Shown in pieces: positions 1 to 7,530 of a DNA stretch of 19,511 nt. Position 1 is the first letter of the stretch; every line of letters begins with the position of its first letter. This DNA is from Mageeibacillus sp. UBA1255 (GTDB taxonomy: Bacteria; Bacillota; Clostridia; UBA1212; UBA1255). The position numbers were made by a program, and so were the translations under genes. The stretch is taken from contig DBVV01000077.1 in assembly GCA_002308795.1 (NCBI GenBank), forward strand, positions 2,822-22,332. Direction: 5' to 3'. The notes under the pieces were generated by a model. The model saw only the letters and a program-made list of their open reading frames with translations. It had not been told where the DNA came from and did no database searches.

Positions 1-732
1 ACCTTCGGCAGAGTGCAGGAGGAAATGGCAAGACGAGGTGGAAAGCGGAAGGTCAAGCAGGTCGGCACGAAAACCGAACAAGGGCGTTACTCCAGCAAGT
101 ACGCTCTAACTGAACTTCTGATCTGCGGAGAATGCGGAACGCCATATCGCAGATGCACTTGGGCTGCCAATGGTAAGAAAAAGGTTGTATGGCGATGCAT
201 CAACCGACTTGACTATGGTAAAAAATACTGCCACAACTCCCCGAGCATTGAGGAAAGCGTCCTGCAGGAAGCCATCATGAAAGCGGTGATGCAAACCGCA
301 AAGCAGAATGCCGAAGTTCTCAAAACGCTGAAGCTCCATATCGGCATGGGCTTATCAGCGGAAACAACTGAGGATAACAGCCTCGACCTTCAGATCAGGA
401 TTGCAGAGATCGAAGCAGAATTCCAAAAAATGCTCAAAGCCATCGCCGCTGACAACGTCGAAGCCTTCGATGAGGATAAAGCAAAGGCTCTCATGGATGA
501 AAAGGCAAAACTGCAGATCCAGCTTGACCGCATTGCTGATACAAAGCAAAAACGTGAAAACGCAAAATCCAGACTCGATGAGATCTTCACGATTATTGAG
601 GCCTTGGCGAATCACCCGATCAGCTATGACGATCAGATTGTAAGACAGATTCTCGAGAGTGTGATCGTCGAATCCAAGGATAAGATCAAGGTGATCTTCG
701 TCGGCGGTCTCGAAGTAACACAACTCATGTGA
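1..732 (+). CDS. Large serine recombinase, C-terminal part (5' end outside window)
   Basis: The reading frame is open from base 1 to TGA at 730-732, so the N-terminal catalytic domain lies to the left of the window. What remains (243 codons) begins at the end of the recombinase domain, then has a zinc ribbon (C42-G-E-C45 and C66 ... C77, numbered from base 1) with the clostridial signature around WRCINRLDYGKKYC. A charged coiled-coil stretch (about 125-200) and the basic/beta C-terminal tail follow. In this family the zinc ribbon and coiled coil contact att DNA and control synapsis, so the intact protein would integrate and excise an element. It differs clearly from the second recombinase at 9710-11314, so this is not a duplication. 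Such genes usually sit at one end of their element, which suggests another element extends leftward. Family assignment is firm; whether the full gene is intact cannot be seen. Confidence 0.9.
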   Translation, partial: TFGRVQEEMARRGGKRKVKQVGTKTEQGRYSSKYALTELLICGECGTPYRRCTWAANGKKKVVWRCINRLDYGKKYCHNSPSIEESVLQEAIMKAVMQTAKQNAEVLKTLKLHIGMGLSAETTEDNSLDLQIRIAEIEAEFQKMLKAIAADNVEAFDEDKAKALMDEKAKLQIQLDRIADTKQKRENAKSRLDEIFTIIEALANHPISYDDQIVRQILESVIVESKDKIKVIFVGGLEVTQLM

Positions 733-759
733 TTGTTTCATACCCTCCTTTCACACATA

Positions 760-797
760 CCGCCCCGCCTTATGGCTGCTGTCATAAGGCGGGGCGG
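760..797 (+). terminator. Hairpin after the partial recombinase gene
   Basis: A perfect 15-bp inverted repeat (760-774 with 783-797, 8-nt loop) lies 27 bp after the recombinase stop codon. The stem is GC-rich (CCGCCCCGCCTTATG). It is followed by AAGTCCCTTTTAT rather than a clean T-run, so it is either a weak intrinsic terminator or a structural element at the end of the left-hand mobile element. A smaller hairpin (GTCCC 800-804 with GGGAC 812-816) follows directly. Confidence 0.6.
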
Positions 798-1000
798 AAG
801 TCCCTTTTATCGGGACGAAAGTGTATTCGAGAGTTCGAATCCATCTATCAAAAACGCAAATCCATCTTTTACGTACCCCATAGACATGGCGCGAAGAGTC
901 GAACCCTTTCATCGGGGTTCGGCTTTTCGGCTTTAAGATACTGTTCATATTCAGATTTGAAGGAAAGGGTCGCTGAGGCGGCTCTTTTTCTGTTGCGGTT
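798..1000. other. Junction region between two mobile elements, no gene
   Basis: No coding sequence is convincing here. Visible structures are an inverted repeat ATTCGA/TCGAAT (825-830 and 835-840) overlapping a GTTCGAATCC box (833-842), and a hairpin CGAACCC/GGGTTCG (900-906 with 915-921) followed by GCTTTTCGGCTTT, which resembles an intrinsic terminator. The left boundary of the downstream element probably lies in or near this stretch, because the recombinase on the left ends at 732 and the repeat-rich control region starts at 1002. I could not identify an att core shared with the right junction at 11262-11782. Confidence 0.4.
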
Positions 1001-1001
1001 T

Positions 1002-1893
1002 GGAACAGTTGGAACAGTATGTTTTATACGGTTTCGGAAAGGTAGAGACGAACAAAACCGTATAAAAATGAGACGGTGGCGGAACTGCTGGCGGTCGCGC
1101 CTTGCGGCGCTTAGCGCAGGAATACAGTGAAGAATAAGGGCGTGCGCCCTGAAAACTATTGTTACGATCATTGTTGCCGGGCTCCCGTTTCTCAATAACA
1201 CTTGTTTCTGCTCTGTATTCCCACGGGCGCAAAGCGCCCGCAGGGCTGTTTTTTCTTGTTTGTGGGTGTTTTCTCTGCTTTGTGGGCGTTTTATCTTAAA
1301 ATACCCACATAAAAACCCACAACTTTTTTCGCTAAAACTTATTGATATATCAATACTTTTTCTCTCCTTATTATTAAAATACTCTATTTGTGTGTATGTG
1401 TGTTTTTTTCTTGTGTACGTGCGAGCGTCCGTTGGGCTTTCGGGCGCTCTGCGCCCGGCGTTGTAGCCGTTTTGGAACAGATGGAACAGTTACTTTTTTC
1501 AACTGTTCCACGAACTGTTCCATTTTTTCTGTTAATTTACAATTAAAACTCCTTGATTTATCTTATACTTTTTCTTTTATATATGTCTATGGAACAGATG
1601 GAACAGTTATTTTATATGTTTCGCGCATATGTGCGCGAATAATACTATTTATATTATATATATCATTATCTAATGAAATATTCACTCCGCACGTCCAGGC
1701 GCGTGTGTGTATCTATATTATTGTCGAAACGCATATATAGAGAATTAAAGTGGCTTTTTTTCTGTTCCATCTGTTCCAACGCTTTTTTTACGATAAAACC
1801 TGTTGATAAATGAACAAGTTTTCTTTTTCGTTTGCCTGTTTTTTGGAACAGAACCCTGGAACGGTTACTTTTTGGAACTGTTCCATCTGTTCC
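1002..1893. repeat. Paired GGAACAG repeats with stem-loops: candidate replication origin or control region
   Basis: GGAACAG-type heptamers occur in pairs, mostly with 9-bp period (consensus GGAACAGATGGAACAGT). Plus orientation: 1002 and 1011; 1474 and 1483; 1591 and 1600; 1845 and 1858 (the second is GGAACGG, 13-bp period). Inverted (CTGTTCC): 1503 and 1515 (12-bp period); 1762 and 1771; 1878 and 1887. Between them lie perfect hairpins: 1022-1034/1055-1067 (13-bp arms), 1097-1101/1106-1110, 1138-1142/1145-1149, 1224-1230/1234-1240, 1441-1447/1451-1457 and 1620-1627/1632-1639. The rest is strongly AT-rich. Clustered iteron-like repeats, AT-richness and a replication helicase gene downstream together suggest an origin; a large operator array is the main alternative. 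ORFs here (for example 1390-1740 and 1666-2031) merely translate the repeats. Confidence 0.65.
1224..1257 (+). terminator. Possible terminator inside the repeat-rich region
   Basis: A 7-bp perfect stem CGGGCGC/GCGCCCG with an AAA loop (1224-1240) is followed by CAGGGCTG and a T-run at 1249-1254. It could stop readthrough from the left into the control region. The T-run starts eight bases after the stem, so it is weaker than a canonical terminator, and it could equally be one of the structural hairpins of the putative origin. Confidence 0.35.
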
Positions 1894-1962
1894 AAAAACT
1901 ATATATATAGTGGTGTTCGGAAAAATAAACCACAAAATGTTGTATTTTTTTGTCGAATGGTA

Positions 1963-1991
1963 TTGACAGATTAGAAATCGTGTGATATAAT
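1963..1991 (+). promoter_or_regulatory. Consensus sigma-A promoter for the replication operon
   Basis: A perfect -35 TTGACA (1963-1968), a 17-bp spacer and a perfect -10 TATAAT (1986-1991) with an upstream TG (extended -10). Predicted transcription start is about 1998-1999. It is the only strong promoter ahead of the tightly packed genes from 2187 to 7497, so it probably drives that whole operon. A stem-loop with a GCAA tetraloop (TGATGC 2009-2014 with GCATCA 2019-2024) would sit about 10 nt from the 5' end of the transcript, where such stems often stabilise mRNA. Confidence 0.85.
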
Positions 1992-2037
1992 GTAGGAGAA
2001 TTAGATGTTGATGCGCAAGCATCATCGCCACTTTTTA

Positions 2038-2118
2038 GCAACCATTATTAAGTAACCGTTATACTGCAACCAAATATTTACTTAAACCGAAGTTTAGTCA
2101 CCATTATTTCTGGCAACC
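2038..2118 (+). repeat. Array of GYAACC repeats between promoter and first gene
   Basis: Six related hexamers on the same strand start at 2038 (GCAACC), 2052 (GTAACC), 2066 (GCAACC), 2083 (TAAACC), 2097 (GTCACC) and 2113 (GCAACC). Spacings are 14, 14, 17, 14 and 16 bp. Several are followed by ATTATT or GTTAT, giving a longer consensus near GYAACCNTTAT. Lying just downstream of a strong promoter and upstream of a winged-helix protein gene, they look like a binding array for that protein or for the replication helicase. The repeat family is unrelated to the GGAACAG repeats further upstream. Confidence 0.6.
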
Positions 2119-2186
2119 GTGTGACAATGAACTTCGTTTTTTTATGTCTATTATCTAATTACCTAACATTGAAGGGAGAAATTGAG

Positions 2187-2420
2187 ATGCTTAAGAAGTA
2201 CAAAAAAATGACGCCCGACGAATACGCCGCGGAGATGAGGCGGCTGTCGAATAAGCCTCTTTTGAGCAGCAGCGAAGCCGCCGAATACTTCCACATTGGT
2301 ATTGTTCGGATGGGACAGCTTCTTCAGGAGCCGTCTGAATATCGCGTCACAAACGGTCGGTATCGTCTTGTCCACCGGGAACGTTTCGAGGAGTTCTTAA
2401 AAACGCACGGGGGAGTGTAA
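2187..2420 (+). CDS. Tn916 Xis-like winged-helix DNA-binding protein
   Basis: A 77-residue protein. The ATG at 2187 is chosen because GAAGGGAGA (2171-2179) is a good ribosome binding site just upstream; a longer frame from 2121 has none and would cover the repeat array. Residues 25-75 (LLSSSEAAEYFHIG ... GRYRLVHRERFEEFLK) match the pattern of excisionase/MerR-type winged helices and particularly recall Tn916 Xis: an 'EAxxYFxIG' recognition helix, an 'NG' wing and a final RxxFExxL helix. Such proteins are small architectural DNA binders controlling excision or acting as repressors. It is the first gene of the replication operon, directly after the GYAACC array, so it may bind that array. Since the element's integrase is a serine recombinase, a role as recombination directionality factor or operon regulator is inference. 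Confidence 0.7.
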   Translation: MLKKYKKMTPDEYAAEMRRLSNKPLLSSSEAAEYFHIGIVRMGQLLQEPSEYRVTNGRYRLVHRERFEEFLKTHGGV

Positions 2421-2426
2421 TGGACT

Positions 2427-4037
2427 ATGGCTCGGACTTATTCAGAGGCGGTTAGAACCGTAACAGAGAATTATCTTGCGTCACTGAATCCGATTGCTAT
2501 GCCGTCTGATGATGATATTGCCGGAGATCTGATTGATCAGGTCGCCGCGGTTGTCGAGTTAGAAAATTCCACACGAACGCGAGGCTCAAGATGGCCGATG
2601 CCGACGGCTTTGTCGCCGTTCCAGATTGGTGCAATTCTGTTAACGAAATATCAGATTAGAAGAATTGCTGATGGCGGTATTGGGCAGGACGAAAGTCTTG
2701 ATACACTGTGCGTTTATATGGATTCAGGTGAAAACGAAGGCATCTATATCGATGCGCAGTCGTTCTTGGAGAGGGAGATTCAGCGTTTTAACGTTCACAT
2801 TAAATTGGCAGGATATAAAGAGGCGCTCAAGACGATTTTGAACAATGCTAAGCGCGTTGTTCGCACCAGCGCAAAGAATCTCGTGCCGCTTAAAAACGGG
2901 ATCTTTGATACTGATACGAAGACGCTCCTTCCTTTCAGTCCTGATTACGTATTTACCTCTAAAGCCAGTGCCGCTTATAATCCGCTCGCGACGAATGTGA
3001 CAATCGTAGAGCCTGACGGTTCACAGTGGGATGTGGAGAGCTGGATGAAATCGCTTTCTGACGATCCTGCGGTCGTGGGGCTTTTGTGGCAGGTTATCGG
3101 CGCATGTCTGCGTGTGAATATGCATTGGAACAAGGCAGCAATTTTTTATTCAGAACGCGGCAATAACGGTAAGGGAACCTTGTGCGCTTTTATTAAAAAT
3201 ATCGTTGGTGAAAAGGCTTATGCGTCAATTCCGTTGTCTAAAATGTCTGACGAGTTTTCATTGTCAGAGATACCGCACAAAAGCGTTATCATCGCGGACG
3301 AAAACGACGTCGGCGTGTTCGTCGATCGTGTGGCTAACTTCAAAAGTTTGGTCACCAACGATTCCTTTTACTTGAATAGGAAGGGTCTGACTCCGATTGT
3401 TGCAAGGTTCGGCGGATTTGTAATCCAGTGCATGAACGAGTTGCCTAAAATTCGCGATCGTTCGGACAGTTTTCTGCGCAGGTTGATTATGATACCTTTT
3501 ACAAAGTGCTTCACCGGTTGCGAAAAAAAGTATATCAAAGATGATTATTTGGCGCGCAAAGAAGTGCTGGAGTATGCCGTTTATAAGGTCTTGCATATGG
3601 ACTATGATGAGCTGTCCGAACCTGCGGCATGTAAAGAGCTCTTGCACGAATTTCAGGTGTCAAATGATACCGTGTTGGAATTCTGTGAGGAGTTTTTCCC
3701 GCAGTTCCAGTGGACTTTTCTGCCGTACGATTTTTTGTTCGAACTTTATAAGGCGTGGTCTTTCAAAATGACGCCGTCGGGAAAGCCGTTGAGCTATAAA
3801 GCGTTCCGTCACGATTTGGGCGCGGTAGTCAATCAGTTTAAGGTTTGGCAGGATACGCCTAATCCGATTTACGTTGGTGACAAAACGGGTATTTTGGAAC
3901 CGTTGATGGACGAGTATCATCTGCCTGATAAGTGCTGGCATACTTCGAAGGAAAAAATCCGCGGATTGGTTCATGTGAGTGCGCTGAAAGCCGCTAAAAA
4001 TAGCGACGATGATGACGAAGAAAACGGAGAGGAGTGA
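2427..4037 (+). CDS. Replication helicase of the phage/plasmid D5 (SF3) type
   Basis: A 536-aa protein starting 6 bp after the previous stop, with GGGGGAG upstream as ribosome binding site. The C-terminal half carries SF3/D5 ATPase motifs: Walker A GNNGKGT (245-251), Walker B-like VIIADEND (287-294), sensor-like QCMNELP (334-340) and an arginine-rich RDRSDSFLRR (343-352). Residues about 150-240 resemble the D5_N region that precedes these ATPases in phage/plasmid primases (for example LKNGIFDTDTKTLLPFSPD). The first 130 residues show no primase motif I could recognise, so the protein may be a helicase lacking its own primase or carry a divergent one. The tail is acidic (DDDDEENGEE). In such elements this protein loads at the origin and unwinds it, and the repeat-rich region upstream is the natural candidate target. 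Helicase family is secure; initiator role is inferred. Confidence 0.85.
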   Translation: MARTYSEAVRTVTENYLASLNPIAMPSDDDIAGDLIDQVAAVVELENSTRTRGSRWPMPTALSPFQIGAILLTKYQIRRIADGGIGQDESLDTLCVYMDSGENEGIYIDAQSFLEREIQRFNVHIKLAGYKEALKTILNNAKRVVRTSAKNLVPLKNGIFDTDTKTLLPFSPDYVFTSKASAAYNPLATNVTIVEPDGSQWDVESWMKSLSDDPAVVGLLWQVIGACLRVNMHWNKAAIFYSERGNNGKGTLCAFIKNIVGEKAYASIPLSKMSDEFSLSEIPHKSVIIADENDVGVFVDRVANFKSLVTNDSFYLNRKGLTPIVARFGGFVIQCMNELPKIRDRSDSFLRRLIMIPFTKCFTGCEKKYIKDDYLARKEVLEYAVYKVLHMDYDELSEPAACKELLHEFQVSNDTVLEFCEEFFPQFQWTFLPYDFLFELYKAWSFKMTPSGKPLSYKAFRHDLGAVVNQFKVWQDTPNPIYVGDKTGILEPLMDEYHLPDKCWHTSKEKIRGLVHVSALKAAKNSDDDDEENGEE

Positions 4038-4049
4038 GATTGAGTTGTT

Positions 4050-7000
4050 ATGACAAAGCAGGAAGCGTTTGATGAAATAAATCAAATACAGGATTATTAT
4101 GTTGACGAACTGGTTCGTCACATGAATGCGCCGGAGAACGAGATGTTGAAAACGCTCAGTCTCACGTCTGCGACCGGAACGGGAAAAACAAAGATGATGG
4201 CAAAGTTGATAAATCGTTTTCCCGATTATTATTTCATTGTTACGACGCTTTCCAAAGGGCAGCTGAATTTGCAGGTTAGAGATAATCTGAAAAAAGATTG
4301 TCTTCGTGACAATTTTACCGTTTACGGTAGTCAGGATTATCGTATCAATAGCCGTTTGGAAGCAGACGATATTATCGGTCGTATTCCTGTTGGTGTGCGT
4401 TGCGTTTGGCTTCGTGACGAAGGTCACATTAAGACAAACAGATATGAAGAACTGTTGCAGGATGTCTGTTGGAAAGTGATAAACTTTTCGGCGACAAACG
4501 ACGTCAGTACGGTGTCGTGCAATTTCACGCAGACGATGATGCTGCGAACAGTGAATCAGATAGGCAACAGTACGCCGGAGGATGCAATTGATAAGCTGCT
4601 TGAAATAAAGAAAGCGCACGCTTGCGTTCCGGGATACAATCCTTGCGCTATTTTCAGGTGCGTTTCAGGTGACAAAAAGCTTCACGCTAATATCGTCAGT
4701 TTGTGTGAAAAGCACGGGCTGAAGTATATTGATATCACCGATGAGTCGTTTGTTATGGCGGAACTCTGCGAGGACGATAATGAGTATGATGTAATCATCA
4801 ATAAGATGAAAATCGTTGAGGGAATCGATATTCGTCGCGCGCATGTTCTGTTTATGGACAATAAGCCTAATAATAATAAAACGACGATTCAAGTGATAGG
4901 GCGTTGTCGGAGGAACGCTCTTTTGTATCGTGATGATATTGATATTCTTGCGCCCGAAAATAGAAAACTATTGGAGCAAACGAGGGAATGCTTTGTTTAT
5001 TATCAAGAGGATATGAACATAGATCAGGATGAAAACGGTGAGTTGCAGATGGCATTCTGCAATTATGTCTCTGTTGAAAAGTTGAATTCTGATATGTATG
5101 TTTCTGTTATTAACGGGCAGTTGCCGAACGGTTTGCATGTTATCGAGTTGGAAGGTGAAACGGGAACCTTTTTTATCAAAAAGGACGAGGAAACAGGATT
5201 TAATGTTGTGGATCCATTGACGCATTTCTATGATTATGAATCAGTTGATTATCATAATTATGTGTATTGTGCTAATAGTAAAATTTTAGCAAAAAACGTA
5301 TCGTGCTTCCCTGTTTTGCATTATAAAGGGATGGAACCGTTTTATTGTTTGACTCGAAGTAATGAATTATATAATCAGAAAATTGAGATGCCCAATGTTG
5401 TTAAAAATAGAGTAACCGAGTATGTTGAAAAACATAGTTATATAACGTTGAAGAATATCCTGAAAGCAAGATGTATTGATAGTATCATGCAAAATTCTGA
5501 ATTTCAGTTTCCTACACTTCAGTACATGAATGACTATATTTTTAGGTATGTTAATCAGCATAAAGGGGTGCGTGGGTATAAACGTCTTTGTCGTCTGATT
5601 GAAAAAATAACAGAAAAACAATACGAAAAACAGTATGTTTATGATCGCGAACAGCATAAATATGGGTACTATGATAGATATGTTTATGTAAGCGAGCGTT
5701 TTGATACTTATTGTATCTATTTAATGGCGTACTGTTGTGTTGAATATCTTATCTCTTTCGATAATGCTTCAAATTTAGTAAAACTTTGTTTTAGGTTATG
5801 TGATGTTTTCAAGTTTAACGCACCATCCGATAGTGCAATTATGTCAAGATTGATAATGACTGTTTTTTCTAAATTAGTTTATCCTTATGTTCAGTTCGAT
5901 AATTCTGATTGCATATCCGCTCTGATAAAGTCAGATATAGATATAATATATGGATCAAGTATTGAAGTGAGCGTTTTGGATGTGGATCGCTGGTTTGAAG
6001 CATTTGAGAAAAAATTAGAGAGTAAAGTAGGACGGTATGAATGTTATTTTTTGCGATTAGATGATGTTTGCAGTTCGATTCTTTCTGGTTTGCGAGATTT
6101 TGAGAATCGTATTGCGTCTGGTATCATTGATATTGTCACTTGGCATTATGATTCTTTATTCGAAGATTTGACAGAAGACGAACGTCGTATGGTTAGAAAT
6201 GGACAAATAGAGTCGTATTCGGCTTTGTTTTTGAGTCAGTATCAGTTGATTATGTCTCGTTCTGATTATCAAATTATAGCGAACGATAAAGAGAGCGCTA
6301 TTATCGGAACGGATACTATGCGGCAAATCAAAGAGCAGGATTCGTCATTGCCTGTATGGGTGGAAGCAAAACCGGTCACCATAAAAATATCAAGCAATAC
6401 AAAGTTGAATTTGTATATATCGAGACAGTATCACGATGAGCTTGATTCTGCTCGGGCACAGTTGTTTTCTGGCAGGAACGATTTCAATTCTGATTTAGAT
6501 AATCGTTGCAATTCTATGATTGGATATTGCGTTGAGTATTATTCGAAATATCTTGTGTATGGTGAATCATATCTGGACAGTTATTATGAAGAAGCAAAAA
6601 GAGAGTCCGGTCGTTATAGAGCAAGGTCGCTTTATGATTCTTCGTTTACGGAAAAGTGTGTCGTTGTTAGGGCTTGTTTGTTGAAATACAGAGCAATGAT
6701 GATGGTTTGTTTTGGTGCAAGCGTCGGTCGATTTATAAAGACCGTATCGTTTGTACAATTAGTCGAGAAGTATGAAAAATTCGTGACTATCGTTGTGATG
6801 TTGGGAACAAAAACAGCGGAGTATGTAAAGCGGACTCTTTATCCTAATACGGAGCCGTGCAATAACATTGATCCGAATTTGTCTATACAGCATATCACCG
6901 GATTGGCTGACTATATAACGGAAGATACAATTCTTGATGTCAAGGTTCGGAACAATATCGATGAGAAATGTGTGCGTCAGATTTTAGCATATCATTATTT

Positions 7001-7103
7001 GTCAACGAAGCGTTCCGATTTATACATACGTCGTTTGATTATCTATGACGCGACCAGCGGCAGAGATGCCGTAATCAATATTACGGATAAAAATATAAAT
7101 TAG
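4050..7103 (+). CDS. SF2 helicase with C-terminal RecB-like PD-(D/E)XK nuclease signature
   Basis: A 1017-aa protein, 12 bp after the D5 helicase gene; the purine-rich GGAGAGGAG (4027-4035) is a rather distant ribosome binding site. SF2 motifs are all present in the first 300 residues: I ATGTGKT (41-47), II DEGH (123-126), III SAT (147-149), V around KIVEGIDIRRAHVLFMD (254-270) and VI QVIGRCRR (281-288). The middle, about 300-930, is unrecognised, tyrosine- and isoleucine-rich and AT-rich in codon use. The last 70 residues show G951-L-A-D954, I-L-D963-V-K965 and Q977-ILA-Y981, the RecB/Cas4-type nuclease pattern (GxxD ... DxK ... QxxxY), followed by LIIYDATSGR. It therefore appears to be a helicase-nuclease fusion, probably processing DNA during element replication; a defence or anti-competitor role is also possible. 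The helicase call is firm, the nuclease call good but based on motifs alone. Confidence 0.8.
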   Translation: MTKQEAFDEINQIQDYYVDELVRHMNAPENEMLKTLSLTSATGTGKTKMMAKLINRFPDYYFIVTTLSKGQLNLQVRDNLKKDCLRDNFTVYGSQDYRINSRLEADDIIGRIPVGVRCVWLRDEGHIKTNRYEELLQDVCWKVINFSATNDVSTVSCNFTQTMMLRTVNQIGNSTPEDAIDKLLEIKKAHACVPGYNPCAIFRCVSGDKKLHANIVSLCEKHGLKYIDITDESFVMAELCEDDNEYDVIINKMKIVEGIDIRRAHVLFMDNKPNNNKTTIQVIGRCRRNALLYRDDIDILAPENRKLLEQTRECFVYYQEDMNIDQDENGELQMAFCNYVSVEKLNSDMYVSVINGQLPNGLHVIELEGETGTFFIKKDEETGFNVVDPLTHFYDYESVDYHNYVYCANSKILAKNVSCFPVLHYKGMEPFYCLTRSNELYNQKIEMPNVVKNRVTEYVEKHSYITLKNILKARCIDSIMQNSEFQFPTLQYMNDYIFRYVNQHKGVRGYKRLCRLIEKITEKQYEKQYVYDREQHKYGYYDRYVYVSERFDTYCIYLMAYCCVEYLISFDNASNLVKLCFRLCDVFKFNAPSDSAIMSRLIMTVFSKLVYPYVQFDNSDCISALIKSDIDIIYGSSIEVSVLDVDRWFEAFEKKLESKVGRYECYFLRLDDVCSSILSGLRDFENRIASGIIDIVTWHYDSLFEDLTEDERRMVRNGQIESYSALFLSQYQLIMSRSDYQIIANDKESAIIGTDTMRQIKEQDSSLPVWVEAKPVTIKISSNTKLNLYISRQYHDELDSARAQLFSGRNDFNSDLDNRCNSMIGYCVEYYSKYLVYGESYLDSYYEEAKRESGRYRARSLYDSSFTEKCVVVRACLLKYRAMMMVCFGASVGRFIKTVSFVQLVEKYEKFVTIVVMLGTKTAEYVKRTLYPNTEPCNNIDPNLSIQHITGLADYITEDTILDVKVRNNIDEKCVRQILAYHYLSTKRSDLYIRRLIIYDATSGRDAVINITDKNIN

Positions 7104-7122
7104 ATACAGGAGGTTTTTTACA

Positions 7123-7497
7123 ATGAAAATCGAAAAAAACATCGCGGATCTGCGCGAAGCGGTAAAAGCAAAACTCGCGGAAGCGGATGCTTTACAGGCA
7201 GAGCTTATGCGTGCCGAAAAGCAGAACATAATTGAGGAGCTGACGGATGCAATCGTCAACGACGAGAGCGCTTGCGACGCCCTCGAAGATATGACTTCTG
7301 CCGAGGCGAAGGCAATCAAGAGGACGATCAGCAAGCGGTTTGTCGAAGCGGTCAATGCCGAACTTGCAGAGGTTCGCAGTCGCGCCGACAAACATAAAGC
7401 TGCACGTCAGAAACGCAACGAGACGCGGGAACGGGAACAGTCGTTCACGGCGCCGAGTGCGGGACAGACGGGCGCTTTGTCCGGGTTCGGGAACTGA
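7123..7497 (+). CDS. Small coiled-coil protein, function unknown
   Basis: A 124-aa protein with a strong ribosome binding site (AGGAGG, 7108-7113) and ATG at 7123, 19 bp after the helicase-nuclease. Residues 1-50 and 65-110 are alanine-, glutamate- and lysine-rich and predicted by eye to be two long helices with heptad spacing (REAVKAKLAEADALQAELMR; NAELAEVRSRADKHKAARQK). The last 25 residues are low-complexity (TAPSAGQTGALSGFGN). There is no signal peptide, membrane segment or known catalytic motif. As last gene of the replication operon it could be an accessory to the helicases or a structural DNA-binding factor. Its base composition is more GC-rich than the helicase gene before it. I do not recognise the family. 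Confidence 0.7.
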   Translation: MKIEKNIADLREAVKAKLAEADALQAELMRAEKQNIIEELTDAIVNDESACDALEDMTSAEAKAIKRTISKRFVEAVNAELAEVRSRADKHKAARQKRNETREREQSFTAPSAGQTGALSGFGN

Positions 7498-7525
7498 AAC
7501 AAAACGGGCAGGATCCGTTTTGTTT
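7497..7525 (+). terminator. Hairpin ending the replication operon
   Basis: A perfect 11-bp inverted repeat AAACAAAACGG/CCGTTTTGTTT (7497-7507 and 7515-7525, 7-nt loop) begins at the last base of the stop codon of the coiled-coil gene. The right arm is T-rich (TTTTGTTT), so it can act as a modest intrinsic terminator. Its other plausible role is as part of the oriT structure that starts just downstream. Confidence 0.55.
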
Positions 7526-7530
7526 AAGGG

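Noticed and set aside
825..842. Possible tRNA 3' part, from the T-loop-like GTTCGAATCC box
   Set aside because: The five bases either side of the loop do not pair, and no acceptor, D or anticodon arm can be drawn upstream.
729..1130. 133-codon open frame on the plus strand after the first recombinase
   Set aside because: It runs through three hairpins and the first GGAACAG pair, has no ribosome binding site and shows no protein-like composition.
1390..2031. Open frames of 116 (+) and 121 (-) codons in the repeat region
   Set aside because: Their recurring GTDGTV and MEQMEQ-type peptides are translations of the GGAACAG repeats; no start signals.
2005..2055. Leader peptide MLMRKHHRHFLATIIK with an upstream AGGAG
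   Set aside because: The predicted transcription start (about 1998) falls after most of that ribosome binding site, and the frame overlaps the GCAA hairpin and first repeats; coding is unlikely though not excluded.
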